This document shows, in pieces, positions 13,140 to 24,695 of a DNA stretch of 64,000 nucleotides (position 1 is the stretch's first letter; each line of letters opens with the position of its first letter). The notes under the pieces were generated by a model. The model was not told where the DNA came from and ran no database searches. It saw only the letters and a list, made by a program, of their open reading frames with translations. Both the position numbers and the translations under genes were made by a program. Source of the DNA: Scleromitrula shiraiana (taxonomy: Eukaryota > Ascomycota > Leotiomycetes > Helotiales > Sclerotiniaceae); contig JABELC010000006.1 in the NCBI GenBank assembly GCA_028455995.1, positions 124,001 through 188,000 on the forward strand, given 5' to 3'.

Positions 13140-13431
13140 AATAACTTTATAATTTAAAATCGATAATAAGGTTATTTTAAATATAGTTTTAAATTTATTG
13201 ATAAATTTTAGTTAAAGTTTATTTAGAATTTATTTAAAATTAATTTTTAAATTTAAATTTAATTATTTTATATTATATAAAATTTAATTTTTAATTAATT
13301 ATAAATTTAATATATCGATATTTAAAGTTTTAATATATTTAAATATTAAAATGACCGATTTCCTAAAGTTCATTTAGAGAAGTCATTGAATTCTATTTAG
13401 GTTCGCTCTCTGAATACGTGATACTGTAGGG

Positions 13432-14292
13432 GTGATGTTCACTAGATTCATATTAGTAATTAGTCAGCGAAGGTCAGAGCTTCGGTGTGTTGATGCCTGA
13501 GGCATTAGTATCTTAGGCTTTCATGCCTTATGCTTTCATCATGATCAGACTCGTGATCTTGCGCACCCCCTAGCTAGAATATGCCTCGCACTAATTCAAT
13601 AACCATTGAACATACCTCGAGTCTACCTGCAACGATAGAGTACACTAATAGAGCAACAGGGGTATCGAGAGAATATTCACTTTCCATATCTGGACGGAGT
13701 AAAATCAAAACATAGCGATATCCACCGCAAACCTTATTCAGACTTCAAAATTCACGCTGAGCCATACCAACATAATGGCAATGGACTTGCATTCCCCAAT
13801 TAGCTAAAGCTACATGAAATTGCTAGTCACTGATAGGCCCTTCAAGATGTTGGGGGCATATTGCCAGCATCTGATCAGTCTCTCCCCAAGTTAGGGGTAG
13901 TGAAAGGAAGTGGGAGCAAGTGGCATTTGTTTCTATCAAGATAACAGAAGATACATACTTCGCACACATATCGAAAACGTTATCTCATAGCGGCCTGTGA
14001 AATTTGTCTTTTTTCACCGCCTCCGACGATTCGACTCGGACACCCCTTGCCTCCACCACATATCAAGTCTACATGGATTTCTCATATGTGGGATAATTTA
14101 TTCTACGAATTCTCGGCTGTTCTTTGCAGCTCAACAATTCTTGTGTTTAAAATTCTCAACACCTCAATGGCAAATGGGTTAGATAGTTATACCAAGCTGT
14201 GAAAGATGTCTTCCAAGTGTTTCACAGTCACCATATTTCGTTCTTCAATCAATTGCGAAATACCAAGATTCTAGACATCTATTTCTCACAAT
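13432..14292. other. Intergenic region, no gene recognised
   Basis: Composition returns to normal right after the TIR element. Several short open frames are present but none has an identifiable domain. Nothing further could be supported. Confidence 0.5.
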
Positions 14293-14883
14293 TTGTTAAG
14301 CCCTGCTCTCGTAGCCTTAGGGTACATTACAACATCGATAGTATTGAACCTATCAGGCGAACATCTTTCTACAGACAACATGATCAAACAAATTATAAGT
14401 GGGGCACAAGGCAGTGCAAATACCAATGCCTACTTTAATCAAGTCAATGTCGTCGGTCACTTCTACGAGCAAATCATCGACCAAGGAGCCAATGCTTTCA
14501 CCGAGGGTACAGATGATGAGGGCAATCCCGTATGGTATGCCGAGTTATTTGATGAAACTAATGCTGCTTACTACATGAAAATTGCTACCGAGGGCATTAA
14601 AGTCGTTGAGGGAGAGATCCAGCCAGATGGTAGTGAGATCACCGTTAATGGTACTACCTATCATGGTGTAGGCGAGAGTTCAACCCTCACAAGTTTTGAA
14701 GACATTACCGATCTTGGCGCTTGGTTCAAAGAAAATGCAGGAAACATCAAAACTACTTATACCGCATGTAGCAGCGCAGATCCGTAGATCGTTGCTTCAT
14801 CTAGCTACGATTATTTGGATGGCAAGCATCCTATGCCAGGAGGTGACACCGGATATTATAATCGTTCAGTGCTATTGATTTAA
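14293..14883 (+). pseudogene. Broken gene of unknown function
   Basis: An open frame covers 14293-14784 but has no ATG at its upstream end; the first in-frame ATG is at 14380. An in-frame TAG (14785-14787) is followed by 31 more codons in the same frame (YDYLDGKHPMPGGDTGYYNRS...) ending TAA at 14883. Codon use is balanced on both sides of the TAG. This looks like one gene hit by a nonsense change; CAG to TAG is the kind RIP makes. The N-terminal side is mildly hydrophobic, the rest acidic (GTDDEGNPVWYAELFDE), with one cysteine near the TAG. A secreted protein is possible but no family is recognised. A short real protein ending at the TAG is the alternative. Confidence 0.5.
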
Positions 14884-16472
14884 GAACCGAATTTGAAAGT
14901 CAGTGATTTGGATTCTGCGTTGAAGAATTAATAAAAGTCTTCTCTGTTAAGAAAGTCAGTTTGATGGATTAGTGGAGGGTGGATGGAATTGAATTGTAAT
15001 GTTGCCTCTCAAATCATGAATTTATGTCTCTCAAATATTACACACACATTCCTTGATGCAAAGATTTAGTTAGTTATTTGATTCAATATCTTCTGGTACA
15101 TTTTATGACAATCACATTGGATTCTTCTCGCATGCTTCTGTCGTGAGCATTTTCTCCGAGTGTATCTTCTTCCAGTGAAACGATAATGCTTAGAGTCATG
15201 TAATACACAACTGGTGATCAAAAAGATATGTTTGGAATCGAAAATCAGTGGTTTTTCTCTACTAAATTATACTTCTGATGATTGCTATCAATTGCTATTT
15301 ACCATTATATTGTCAATTACTCATTTATTTAGTGGCTGCAAGATAAAAGATTTAGACCTTGCTGACAAATATGATACCCCGCGAAGTGCGGGGCTGTTTC
15401 TTAGCCGATGTATTATCGTTTTTACACCCAGGGCCGAAAATTACCTGTTCTTGACCACACACCTGATTTTGACCTATATACTTTTGGATCAACCATAAAC
15501 AAATATATACTAACTGTCAAGTTAAAATCATTAGATTGGACGGTCTCGAGAATTTTCTTGACATCTACACGAACACGAACATAAAAATCAGTCCTCAGTT
15601 TTAGGTGTTGAGGATTGACCTTGGTCGACAATAATGTAATTCAGACTTTCTATAACGCATTATTTCATATGTGATTGATTTCAAAGATTCGCTATTAAGT
15701 TATGTTTATCACATAATACGTCACTAACTATCGTCTTCCAAATGACAGCGGTTATCGAGAAGTGGTGGAAACTCCCAAGCTTCTGAATCTCAACAATGTG
15801 TGTACTGTCTGATAATTCAACGCTCCCACATCTAATTCTCATCAAACAAAAAACTTTCCATACAGTTAATAAATTTGATTTCAGAAAACAATGAGTGGAT
15901 TTTCTAAACTTCCTTATCACTATATTGGAAACAATTCATGGAGTGTCCTTGATTATTTATATACTTTTGTTTTGATAATTTATGGTTTCTGATACCCCGA
16001 ATGATTTATTCGAGCCCAACTACCGATAGATATTCGCTATTTTATCATGCTATGATGACAGATCATTTCATCAAGAAGAATAGTAGACCCTCCATAAAAA
16101 CACCTCACCTTCAAGGAAATTCTCATGCTACATCCACAAAAGTATTTCTCCTCAGACAACTGCAGATATGGTTGGTTTCGAGACGAAGAAAGTATACACC
16201 GAATAAAAAAAATAATTTCTAAACTTCATGCACTTCATGCCTATAGGTTGAATCTTTGATCATAGTGTCACACCGCTGTCAATTGCAGCAGATACTTTAT
16301 TTTCACACGTCGAAAAAGGAAAATGATAACGAAGGCACATGGTAACCGTGAACCCCAATAATTTGCAATAAAAATTCGATTGTAATTCAAGTGAAAGTTA
16401 AAGTTTCCTGGAGCCCTAGCCTCATACGATCCGAGAGCTTTACTGTCATGACCATTAAGATCTTCATAAGTT
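14884..16472. other. Intergenic region
   Basis: About 1.6 kb of AT-leaning non-coding DNA between two pseudogenes. The only distinct element is the GC-rich hairpin at 15377-15393. Short open frames here lack domains and conserved starts. Confidence 0.45.
15377..15393. repeat. Short GC-rich hairpin
   Basis: CCCCGC, a 5-nt loop GAAGT, and GCGGGG form a perfect 6-bp stem that stands out in AT-rich surroundings. Function unknown; chance is possible. Confidence 0.5.
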
Positions 16473-17798
16473 TTAAAGCTGCGCCCGAGGGCCCTCCATC
16501 ATATTTCTCTCTCCACATTCCATCAAAACTCTAACAAAGTCTTTAATATTTTCCGCCGTATTATTAACATGCATAACGAATCTTATACGCTCCTCTCGAA
16601 CGGCAGGGTATCGCAATGCATGGGTGAGAAATCCATGTAGGCGCAACCACTGCTGCAAGTTATGACACATAACAGTGCCAGTCAAGATTGGGATAATGGG
16701 AATATGATGGCGGTCGGCATTTTGGTCGTCAACACTGGGACATTTCAATATGCTTGAGGTTTGCAATGCCTCCAATTTCGGACGTCGAATGATAAGATCA
16801 CAGAATAATTTGACGCCATCTTGGAGCTGTTAGCGGAGCCATTTCGAACTCTCAATAATATTTCTAACTTCATTAAAATGTGATGGACTTCTAATAAAGC
16901 TTACCTCTTCTCCTTCTGGACAACAAAGAATTTCCACTGAAGCACGAATGGCAGCCACAGTAATAAATAATGGACCGGTGGAATATATTAAGTTTCGAGC
17001 TTAGTTTGTCAAGAACTTCTTGATTTGTAAATTGCACAAAACAATGGCTAGCTTGGTAAGTATCGTAAATATCGTATATGAATCGGAGACAAAGAAGATA
17101 CTCACCCCCCAAAGCTCCAGCAGCTTTAGCGTAACTCAGCATTTGAATGATGCATTCTTCCTCTTGTCCGAGATGACAAATATATCCTGAGCTGCCTGAC
17201 CCAATCAGCCCTGTCGAATGTGCCTCGTCGATTGCAACCACAAAGTTACCCGCCGGTAAGGCACGCTTAACATGTGTAAGAACCTCTCTCATTGGTGTCA
17301 TATCGCTCTCCATGCTATAGAAAGATTCTACAGCGACGAAAACAGTCTGATGACCGTCTAGAATGGCCTGTGAAGTATCCTTGAGTTCTTTCAGAGTCTC
17401 GTCCAATGATTGTAGGTCGTTATGAGCAAAGCTCTTGACAATTGATGCACGGCCAGCCCGTATACCATCAATAATACTAGCGTGAATCATGGCATCATGC
17501 ACAATTGCATCTCCCGGCTGCGGAAGGGTGCTGTAGATTGCAATATTAACTTCACAACCTGAATTAAAGAGCAATCCTTCTTCAGCGCCATGATAGTCAG
17601 CTAAGAATTTCTTTGGAGTTCCCAAAGGAACGCGTTTCGAACAGACCTATTTTCACCTAGGAATAAGCTGTCATTTGAGCCGAAGTCAATGAGAGCGAGC
17701 TCATTTCCTGGGCGAGATAAATTGAAATATTGGCCTTGCTTATGACGTAGCGCTAAACCTGCTTCAAGGCTTTGTGACAAAGACTTGGGGAGTCTCAT
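16473..17798 (-). pseudogene. Alpha-oxoamine synthase (AONS/BioF-like), degraded
   Basis: PLP-dependent class II aminotransferase fold, as in 8-amino-7-oxononanoate synthase (biotin synthesis). Seen in order: DFGSNDSLFLG N-terminal block, FNSGCEVN, HDAMIHAS, the signature DEAHSTG, SYAKAAGALGG with the PLP lysine, AAIRASVEIL, and a C-terminal GFLTHALRYPAV and RIRFVMHVNNT. Introns at 17052-17105 (54 bp, GTGAGT) and 16827-16904 (78 bp, GTAAGC, branch GCTAAC) fit the frame. Two lesions break it. Near 17600-17650 the frame changes between FLWELQRNS and PKKFLADYHG and about 20 codons, including the glycine/serine/arginine block of the family, are missing. Near 17000-17004 one extra A shifts the frame before ARNLIYSTGP. 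The product would be inactive. Confidence 0.8.
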
Positions 17799-17963
17799 GA
17801 TAGCAATCTACGAATGAATGAGATATAATATGATACTAGTATTTGTATTTCTCCGACTGAAAGACACTATGGAATATTGGTAGAAATCCAATATATCTAA
17901 CAAAGACTTACTACTAGTAGTAGTAGTATATCAAGACTTTGATATTATATAAAAATCATCAGG

Positions 17964-18102
17964 ATTTGCCAGTGATTTTGATATAACAATTATAAATTCA
18001 ATAAAGTTTTATAATTTAACTTAATGATAAAATTTATAATTATAATCATTTTATTAATAATTCAAGTTAATTATTATCTTACATGAAAACTCACTGGCAA
18101 AT
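17964..18102. mobile_element. MITE-like inverted-repeat element
   Basis: ATTTGCCAGTGATTTTG (17964-17980) and GAAAACTCACTGGCAAAT (18085-18102) are inverted copies, the outer 11 bp perfect. They enclose about 100 bp of AT-rich DNA. No coding capacity. A clear target duplication was not found. It sits 7 bp from the duplication of copia D. Confidence 0.55.
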
Positions 18103-18114
18103 ACATTAAATTAT

Positions 18115-18273
18115 TGTTTGTATAGTCAGCACGTGACCTTACGTCACATGCCCATTAAAGAGATATATACTCTTAACGGCATACAATACCTTTTTTGATC
18201 TCCTTGAATAAATAATATAATACTGATTGATATTGTATTTATATAATTCCATACCTCTAAAGTTATATAAATA
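18115..18273. repeat. Element D left LTR
   Basis: 159 bp, TGTTTGTATAGTCAGCACG to ...TATAAATA. It retains several GC sites lost in the right LTR (for example CACGTGACC against CACATAACT). Confidence 0.85.
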
Positions 18274-20269
18274 TTAATTAATATGCATATTACAAATTAA
18301 AACTTTTATTTTATATACAATATTAATTTTGATAAATTTTAAATGTTTTTATTTATTATTAATAAAAATTTTTTTATAATTTTTAATAATAAAAAGTTTT
18401 ATAGATTATTTAATTTTTTAATAAAAAAAAGAATTAAATTTTATAATATTTGAATATCTATTATAAAAATAATAGTTTTCAATTCTAATTTAAATATTAT
18501 AAAATTTGAATATTTATTGCAAATTAAATAATTTTTAAATCGATTTTAGAATTATAAAATTTGAATATTTATTATAAATAAAGTAATAATAAAAATACAA
18601 ATTATATTATATTATTTAAATATATATTATATTATCTAAAAAAACATTTTAATAAATAAAAATATTAACAATAATAATTATTTTATTATAACTATAAAAA
18701 TAATGATAAAATTATTTATATAAAAACTTTTATTCAAAAACTTTTATAAAATCTTTAATAAACTTTTTTTTATATCTTTATATTTTTTTATATCTTTATA
18801 TTTTTTTATAATTACCTTATTCTTTTTTATTTTATAATAAATTTATTTATTATATATTTATTTTATAAATTAAAATGATTATATTTAATTCGAAAACTTT
18901 ATTAAAACAAATTTTAATTTGATATTAAATTTATATTATAAATTAGATAATTATATTTGATTTAAAGTTTTATTAAATTAAATCTTTAATTTAATATCAA
19001 ATATTTATTTAATAATAATAAAAAAACTAGATAAAAATGAATTTAATAATAATTATTATATTATTTAATAAATAAATATAAAATATTATTAAAAATATTT
19101 TTTTATTTTGTATTATAATATTATAAATAATATAATAAACAAAAGCAATATAAAAAAAGAAAAAAGATTGAAAAATATAAATATAAATATAAGTTTTAAA
19201 CAACTATAAAAAAAAAGTAATTTAATAAATATAAATATTTAAAACTTAAAATTGTTATTAATAATTCGATAATCAAAATAAACATCTAATCAAACCAAAA
19301 AACCTTAATTGATATTAAAAATATTATCAAAAAATCTTAATAAAAACCTAATATATATAAATCTATTATAAAAACAATATTAATAAAAAATATTTAGATA
19401 AATACAAATTTTAATATTCCAAATATAAATAAAAGTTTCTTTATTTAAAAATATAGTAAATAATATTTTTAAAGAATTTATATTTGATCTTAAAAAAAAA
19501 CAATAATCAAAAAATAATAATATATATAATCCTAAATATAATTAAAACCCCAAACCTAAATAAAACAAAGAATATTATAAAGATTCATTTGAAGAGTTAT
19601 TTTTAAGCGATTTAGATTTTATCAATAAATATAAAGAATACAATATAAAAAATCTATATATAATAAATTATTATTTAAAATATAAATTTGATAAATATAT
19701 AATAAACAATTTAAAGATTTTTACTAATACAAATCTATAAATAAACTTTAAAAAAATATTTAAAAATATAAATATAAAGATACTTTAAATATTAAATAAA
19801 AGATATTTAATAATAATAAAAAAAATATTACAAAGGAATAGTGTTTATATCAATATATTTATATTAATAATTTATATAATATAAAATATAATATGCATAA
19901 AATTATACTTCAAATAAACTAAAACTTATTTAAAAAAAATTTATAAAAACAAATTAATAGAATTTAGATCTAACAATATAAAGGCAATAATAAAAGATTT
20001 AAAGCAAAAATGAAATTAAAAAAAAAATGTAAAAAAACAAATTAAAAAAAAAGTAAATTAAATAAAATATTTTAATTATATAAATAATAATTAATTTATT
20101 AAAAGAATTTAACGAATTATCAAAAAATATCTAATTTATAATAAAAGTCGATTTTAAATATCTATTTAAAATCATTTTAATAATAATAATATATAATTTT
20201 ATATATTATATTATTTAATATATAATTTTATTTAATAACTATATATTATATAATGATTAAAATTATTAA

Positions 20270-20640
20270 AATAAAAATAATTATGATAAAAATCATTATA
20301 GTCAAAATAATTATATGTTTTAATCTAGTTAAAGTCATTTTAATCAAAATCAATCTAATCAAAATCAATTTAGTTAGAATCAACTTAATCAAAATTATTA
20401 TAATATAAATAATTATAATAAAAATTATTATGATCAAAACAATTATATATTTCAATCTAATCAAATTTAATTTAATTAAAATCAATATAATCAAAATCAA
20501 TCTGATCAAAATCAATTTAATTAAAATTATCATATATTTTAGAATAATCAAAATGATTATAATTAAAATAGCCATAATTATAATTAAAATAATTATAATT
20601 TTTAATATAAATAAAACTAAAAAAAAAGTAAAAAGATAAA
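20270..20640 (+). repeat. Asn/Gln-rich low-complexity tract in D gag-like region
   Basis: AATCAAAATCAA-type words repeat for about 350 bp. On the plus strand they encode runs such as NQNQSDQNQ and NNYN, broken by stops. The position early in element D suits a gag protein. The complementary-strand isoleucine/leucine frame is a shadow. Confidence 0.55.
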
Positions 20641-22469
20641 AAAATATATATATATAAAGATAAATATAAAAATTAAAAATATCATTAAAAAAAGAATTAT
20701 TAATATTATATATTAAAAATCTAATATTTGATTAATTTAAATAAAATATATAATAATATAATAAAATTCAATAATAAAAGTAACAATTTTGATTATAAAT
20801 TAATTATATATAAATTAACTTTATAATATATAAATATTTTAAACAAATTTATAATAATAATATTTTTAATTATATTTAAAAATAAAATATTCAAATATTA
20901 TATATCGAATTTTATTATATTTCTATAAAAAATAAAAGATCTGATTATAAAATTCAAAATATAATATTAAAAAAAATTATATTATTATAATATAATAAAT
21001 AAATAAATAAAATTAATAATAAAAAATATTATAAATAAAAATCAAAAAAAAAAACTTGAATAATATTTAAAATTATTTTTTATAAAAATAAAGTAATTAT
21101 ATAAAACTCTATTAGATAATATAAAAAATCAATTATATTTTTATAAAAAAATAATCTTATTATATTAATAAATTAAATAATATATTTAAATATATTATTA
21201 ATTAATTATGAATATTTTTAATTTTATTTAAAAAATTAAAGAAACAATTTAGATTTATAACAAATTATAAAATAATAATATTAATATATATTATATTAAA
21301 AAGAATATATGGATAATTTATAAAATTAAGATAGAAATTTTAATTGTAATAGATATAATAAAATAAATAATTATAATGATTAAAAAGAATATAATAATTA
21401 TTAAGATTGATCTGAATCATAATTTAATATTTAAAAATAATATAATAAAGAAAGTTTTAAATCAATTTATAAAAAATAATATTAAATATATAAAAAAAAA
21501 AGATATTTTTTTAAAAATTATTCAAAATTAAATTAAAAAAAAGTTTAAAGAAAATATAAAGAAAAAATTATTAAAAACAATAATAATTATATATATAAAT
21601 AATTTTTAATATATTATAAGAAAAAACAAAAGATAAAGAAAAAGAATATTAAAAAGATTTATAAAGTATTTTATATAAAGATAAAATATTTAAATAAAAT
21701 TATATTAAAAATATATTATATATTAGATAGTTTAATTAATAATTTATAAATAATTATTGGATTTATAAAGAAAATATTTAAATATATATTAATATATAAA
21801 AGATTATCTAATAATAACTAAGCTAATAAAAATATAGTATTGAAACAAATTATATATAATTTTAGAATATTTTTTATAAATGGTAAATATAACTTTGATA
21901 AGTTTTAGAGTATTATAATCGATATAGAAATAATAATAATATTAATTATTGATAGATAATAATTTAAAGTATTATAAAAACTAATTAATTTAATTATTAA
22001 TTATAATAGAGTAGAAATTATAAAAGTTATATTTGAAAAAAAAAATATTAAAAAATTTATTAGATTATATAAAATCGAATTATTGATTGAATAAATTAAG
22101 ATTTATATTATTTATATAAATATATTATTTTTATTTTGTTTAATAAATATAAATAGATTTAATATATTTTTTAATAATATTAAAAATTAAATTATTTATA
22201 ATAAAATTAATGAATATTTTTTTATTATATAAAAATACGGTTATAATTTTTTATTATAAAAATATAATTATAATATATTTATATAATTAATAATTTTAGA
22301 TAATATTTGTTATTTTATAGAAATAGAATTATAATATTTATATAAATATTTTAGTTATTTAGTTATTTATAAATTATATAATATATTTAAATAAATTAAT
22401 TATAATAATATAAATAAAAATGAGATTAATAAATGAATGAAATATTGTTATTAATATTAAATATATAGC

Positions 22470-23110
22470 AAATTATTAAAGAGATTTAAGTTCAAAATTA
22501 ATAATAATAAAGATGATGATATATAGTTTAATTATATAATTATAATTAATATTATATATATTAATAGAAAAACGATATTATATATACTTGATAAAGCAAT
22601 AAAATATTAAGTAATAATATTTTTAAATAATTTTTTAATAAAATATATTTAGGATATAATTTAATTTAAATGGATTAATATTTATATAGAATTTTTGGAT
22701 TATATTATTATTAATGTAGATATATAGTTTATTATAAAGAAATTTAATGAATATATGAGTATTATAATAATTAAAATAAAGATAGTTTTTATAAAATCTT
22801 ATTAATTAATTAGTAAGATTAAACGATATTATAAAATTATATAATAAGTATTTAAGATTTTATAAAATAAATTATAATAATTTAGTTTTATAAAGAAACA
22901 AATATTGTAAATAGTAATAAAAGCTATAAATGATTTAATAAGTCTTAATAGATTAATTCTAATATTTCTAATATTTGGTATATTTGTATATATAAAAAAA
23001 TTAAATCTATTAATAAAAACTATTATTAATCGAGTGATAAAACTATAAAAAGTAAGCGATGAAATTTGCAGATATAAAGCGATTTAATTAATAAAAGATA
23101 TATTATAAAA
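22470..23110 (+). pseudogene. Copia integrase remnant, element D
   Basis: Across several stops the plus strand gives blocks in the order of fungal copia integrases: a V-D-E-A-T-like block (ILDKAIKY), a W-I-D-V-Y-like block (WINIYIEFLDY), KRYYKII, and KAINDLISLNRL followed by LIFGIF near 22930-22990. Glutamine and tryptophan positions are now stops. Non-functional. Confidence 0.7.
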
Positions 23111-23476
23111 ACAAAATGGATTATCTATATATATAGTATATAATTTAAAGATATATTTAAAAGTTTTAATATATAAAAAAATTATTAAAATAAAAAAAGA
23201 AAAATGAATAAAATTTTATATTTTTAAATCAATAAAGAACAAAAATTGCAAAATCAATATAAATAACTATATTATAATAATATAATCAATATCGATTTGC
23301 TTATACTATAAAGAATTTATTAATTTAATATTAATGTTATTAATAATATATATAGAAAATTATATATTATCTATATTTATAAACAATAGTAATAATTAAT
23401 TAATTGCTTAAAAAACACCAAAAATAACGATATTTGAGTTACTCGAATTAATAGTTTGTAGATATAGTAGACTAAG

Positions 23477-23635
23477 TGTGGTTTTACTTCGGTTAAATCG
23501 TACGATTATGGTACTGTGGTTTGTATTGTATATTTTTGTTATTGATTTATTTATGGTATAGATTGTTAAATTGTATATATATATGATTGTAGTTATGTGT
23601 TTATTATGTATTATTTTGTAATCTATATTTTAATA
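23477..23635. repeat. Element B left LTR
   Basis: 159 bp, start TGTGGTTTTACTTCGG intact, end TTTAATA altered from CCCAACA. Confidence 0.88.
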
Positions 23636-24307
23636 TTGGTATTATTTAAAAAAAAAAGAAAGTTAAACTAAATTTATTATATATTATAATATTATTTTTT
23701 TTTTGTTTTTTTATAAAATAGATTAAAAGATTGAAATATATATAAATAATTGATAAAGAAAGTATTTAAAGAAAGTATATGTAGAATTATAATTATTATT
23801 GTTTTAGTAAATATTGTTTTTAAAAAGATTATTTTTTAGATTGGAATAATAATATTTTAATGATTTTGGTAGGTATTATTATTTTTTGTATTTTTTCTAT
23901 ATTAGTTTTTTATGTTTTTGTATTTTTTATATTAATTTTTTATATTATTATATTTTTTATGTTTTTTTTATTATATTTGTTTTGTTATATTTTTTTTATT
24001 ATAATATATTAATGTATTATATAAGCTAATTTATAATAAATATTAATTTGAGTGATTATAATTTATTTTGTTGAGTAAATAAAATGATTTATTTATATTT
24101 AATTTATTTTTTCGTATTGATTTTGATTTTGTTAATATTAATAAAATTTTTGAAAATAATATAAAGTTTTGATTTTGTTATTATGTTGATAGAGTTTGTA
24201 TTATTAATGATTTATTTGATTTTTGTAATTTTTTTGCATTTATATAATTAATAAATAAAGATTAGATCAATTATTAAATGTTTTTTTTAAAAAATATTAA
24301 ATCTAAT

Positions 24308-24695
24308 TGTCAAGGGCTCGGTCTAACCACTACGCCATGACATACCCCAAAAGGGTAAACGTTGTTTGATCGAGAATCATACAACTGTTAGACTATATAT
24401 ACAGAACCAGAACCGTGACAGTTGGTACTCTTTTAAACCCTGTTCACTGCGGATAGGGGTACAGATACAGGTCTTACAGGGAGATATACCCTATCACATC
24501 TTCTATATATATAAGTTACCTAAAACCACTGAGCGGGTTTTCCCTAGCTATTGAAATTAGCCTTCAGATAGATCAAACAAACTGTCAAAGGCTCGGTCTA
24601 ACCACTACGCCATGACATACCCCAAAAGGATAAACGTTGTTTGATCGAGAATCATACAACTGTTAGACTATATATACAGAACCAGAACCGTGACA
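24308..24695 (-). mobile_element. TRIM element 1 (388 bp)
   Basis: Two 113-bp direct repeats (24308-24420 and 24583-24695) with two differences enclose 162 bp. Ends are TGTCAAGG...CCGTGACA, and the target duplication is CTAAT (24303-24307 and 24696-24700). No coding capacity, which is the structure of a terminal-repeat retrotransposon in miniature. On the minus strand its LTR starts TGTCACGGTTCT and ends near CCTTGACA, the same ends as gypsy element E. It is much less mutated than the surrounding DNA. Confidence 0.88.

Larger units (their letters stand above)
5913..13431. mobile_element. TIR DNA element, interrupted by copia copy A
   Basis: The left end CCCTACGGTATCACGTATTC (5913 onward) is matched in inverted orientation by the right end finishing at 13431 (ACGTGATACTGTAGGG), with one mismatch in about 22 bp. 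Both sides carry a GTG triplet (5910-5912 and 13432-13434), consistent with a 3-bp target duplication. Inside sits a complete copia element with its own duplication; removing it leaves about 921 bp, so this is a short non-autonomous element. CCCTAC ends and a 3-bp duplication resemble CACTA-type elements, but no transposase remains. The interior is extremely AT-rich, as after RIP. Confidence 0.65.

Noticed and set aside
20246..20575. Minus-strand isoleucine/leucine-rich frame
   Set aside because: It is the complement of the Asn/Gln repeat in element D and has no membrane-protein pattern beyond low complexity.
24308..24420. A tRNA gene on the minus strand of the TRIM LTR
   Set aside because: Only an A-box and D-arm-like stretch is present; no anticodon arm, T arm or acceptor pairing was found.
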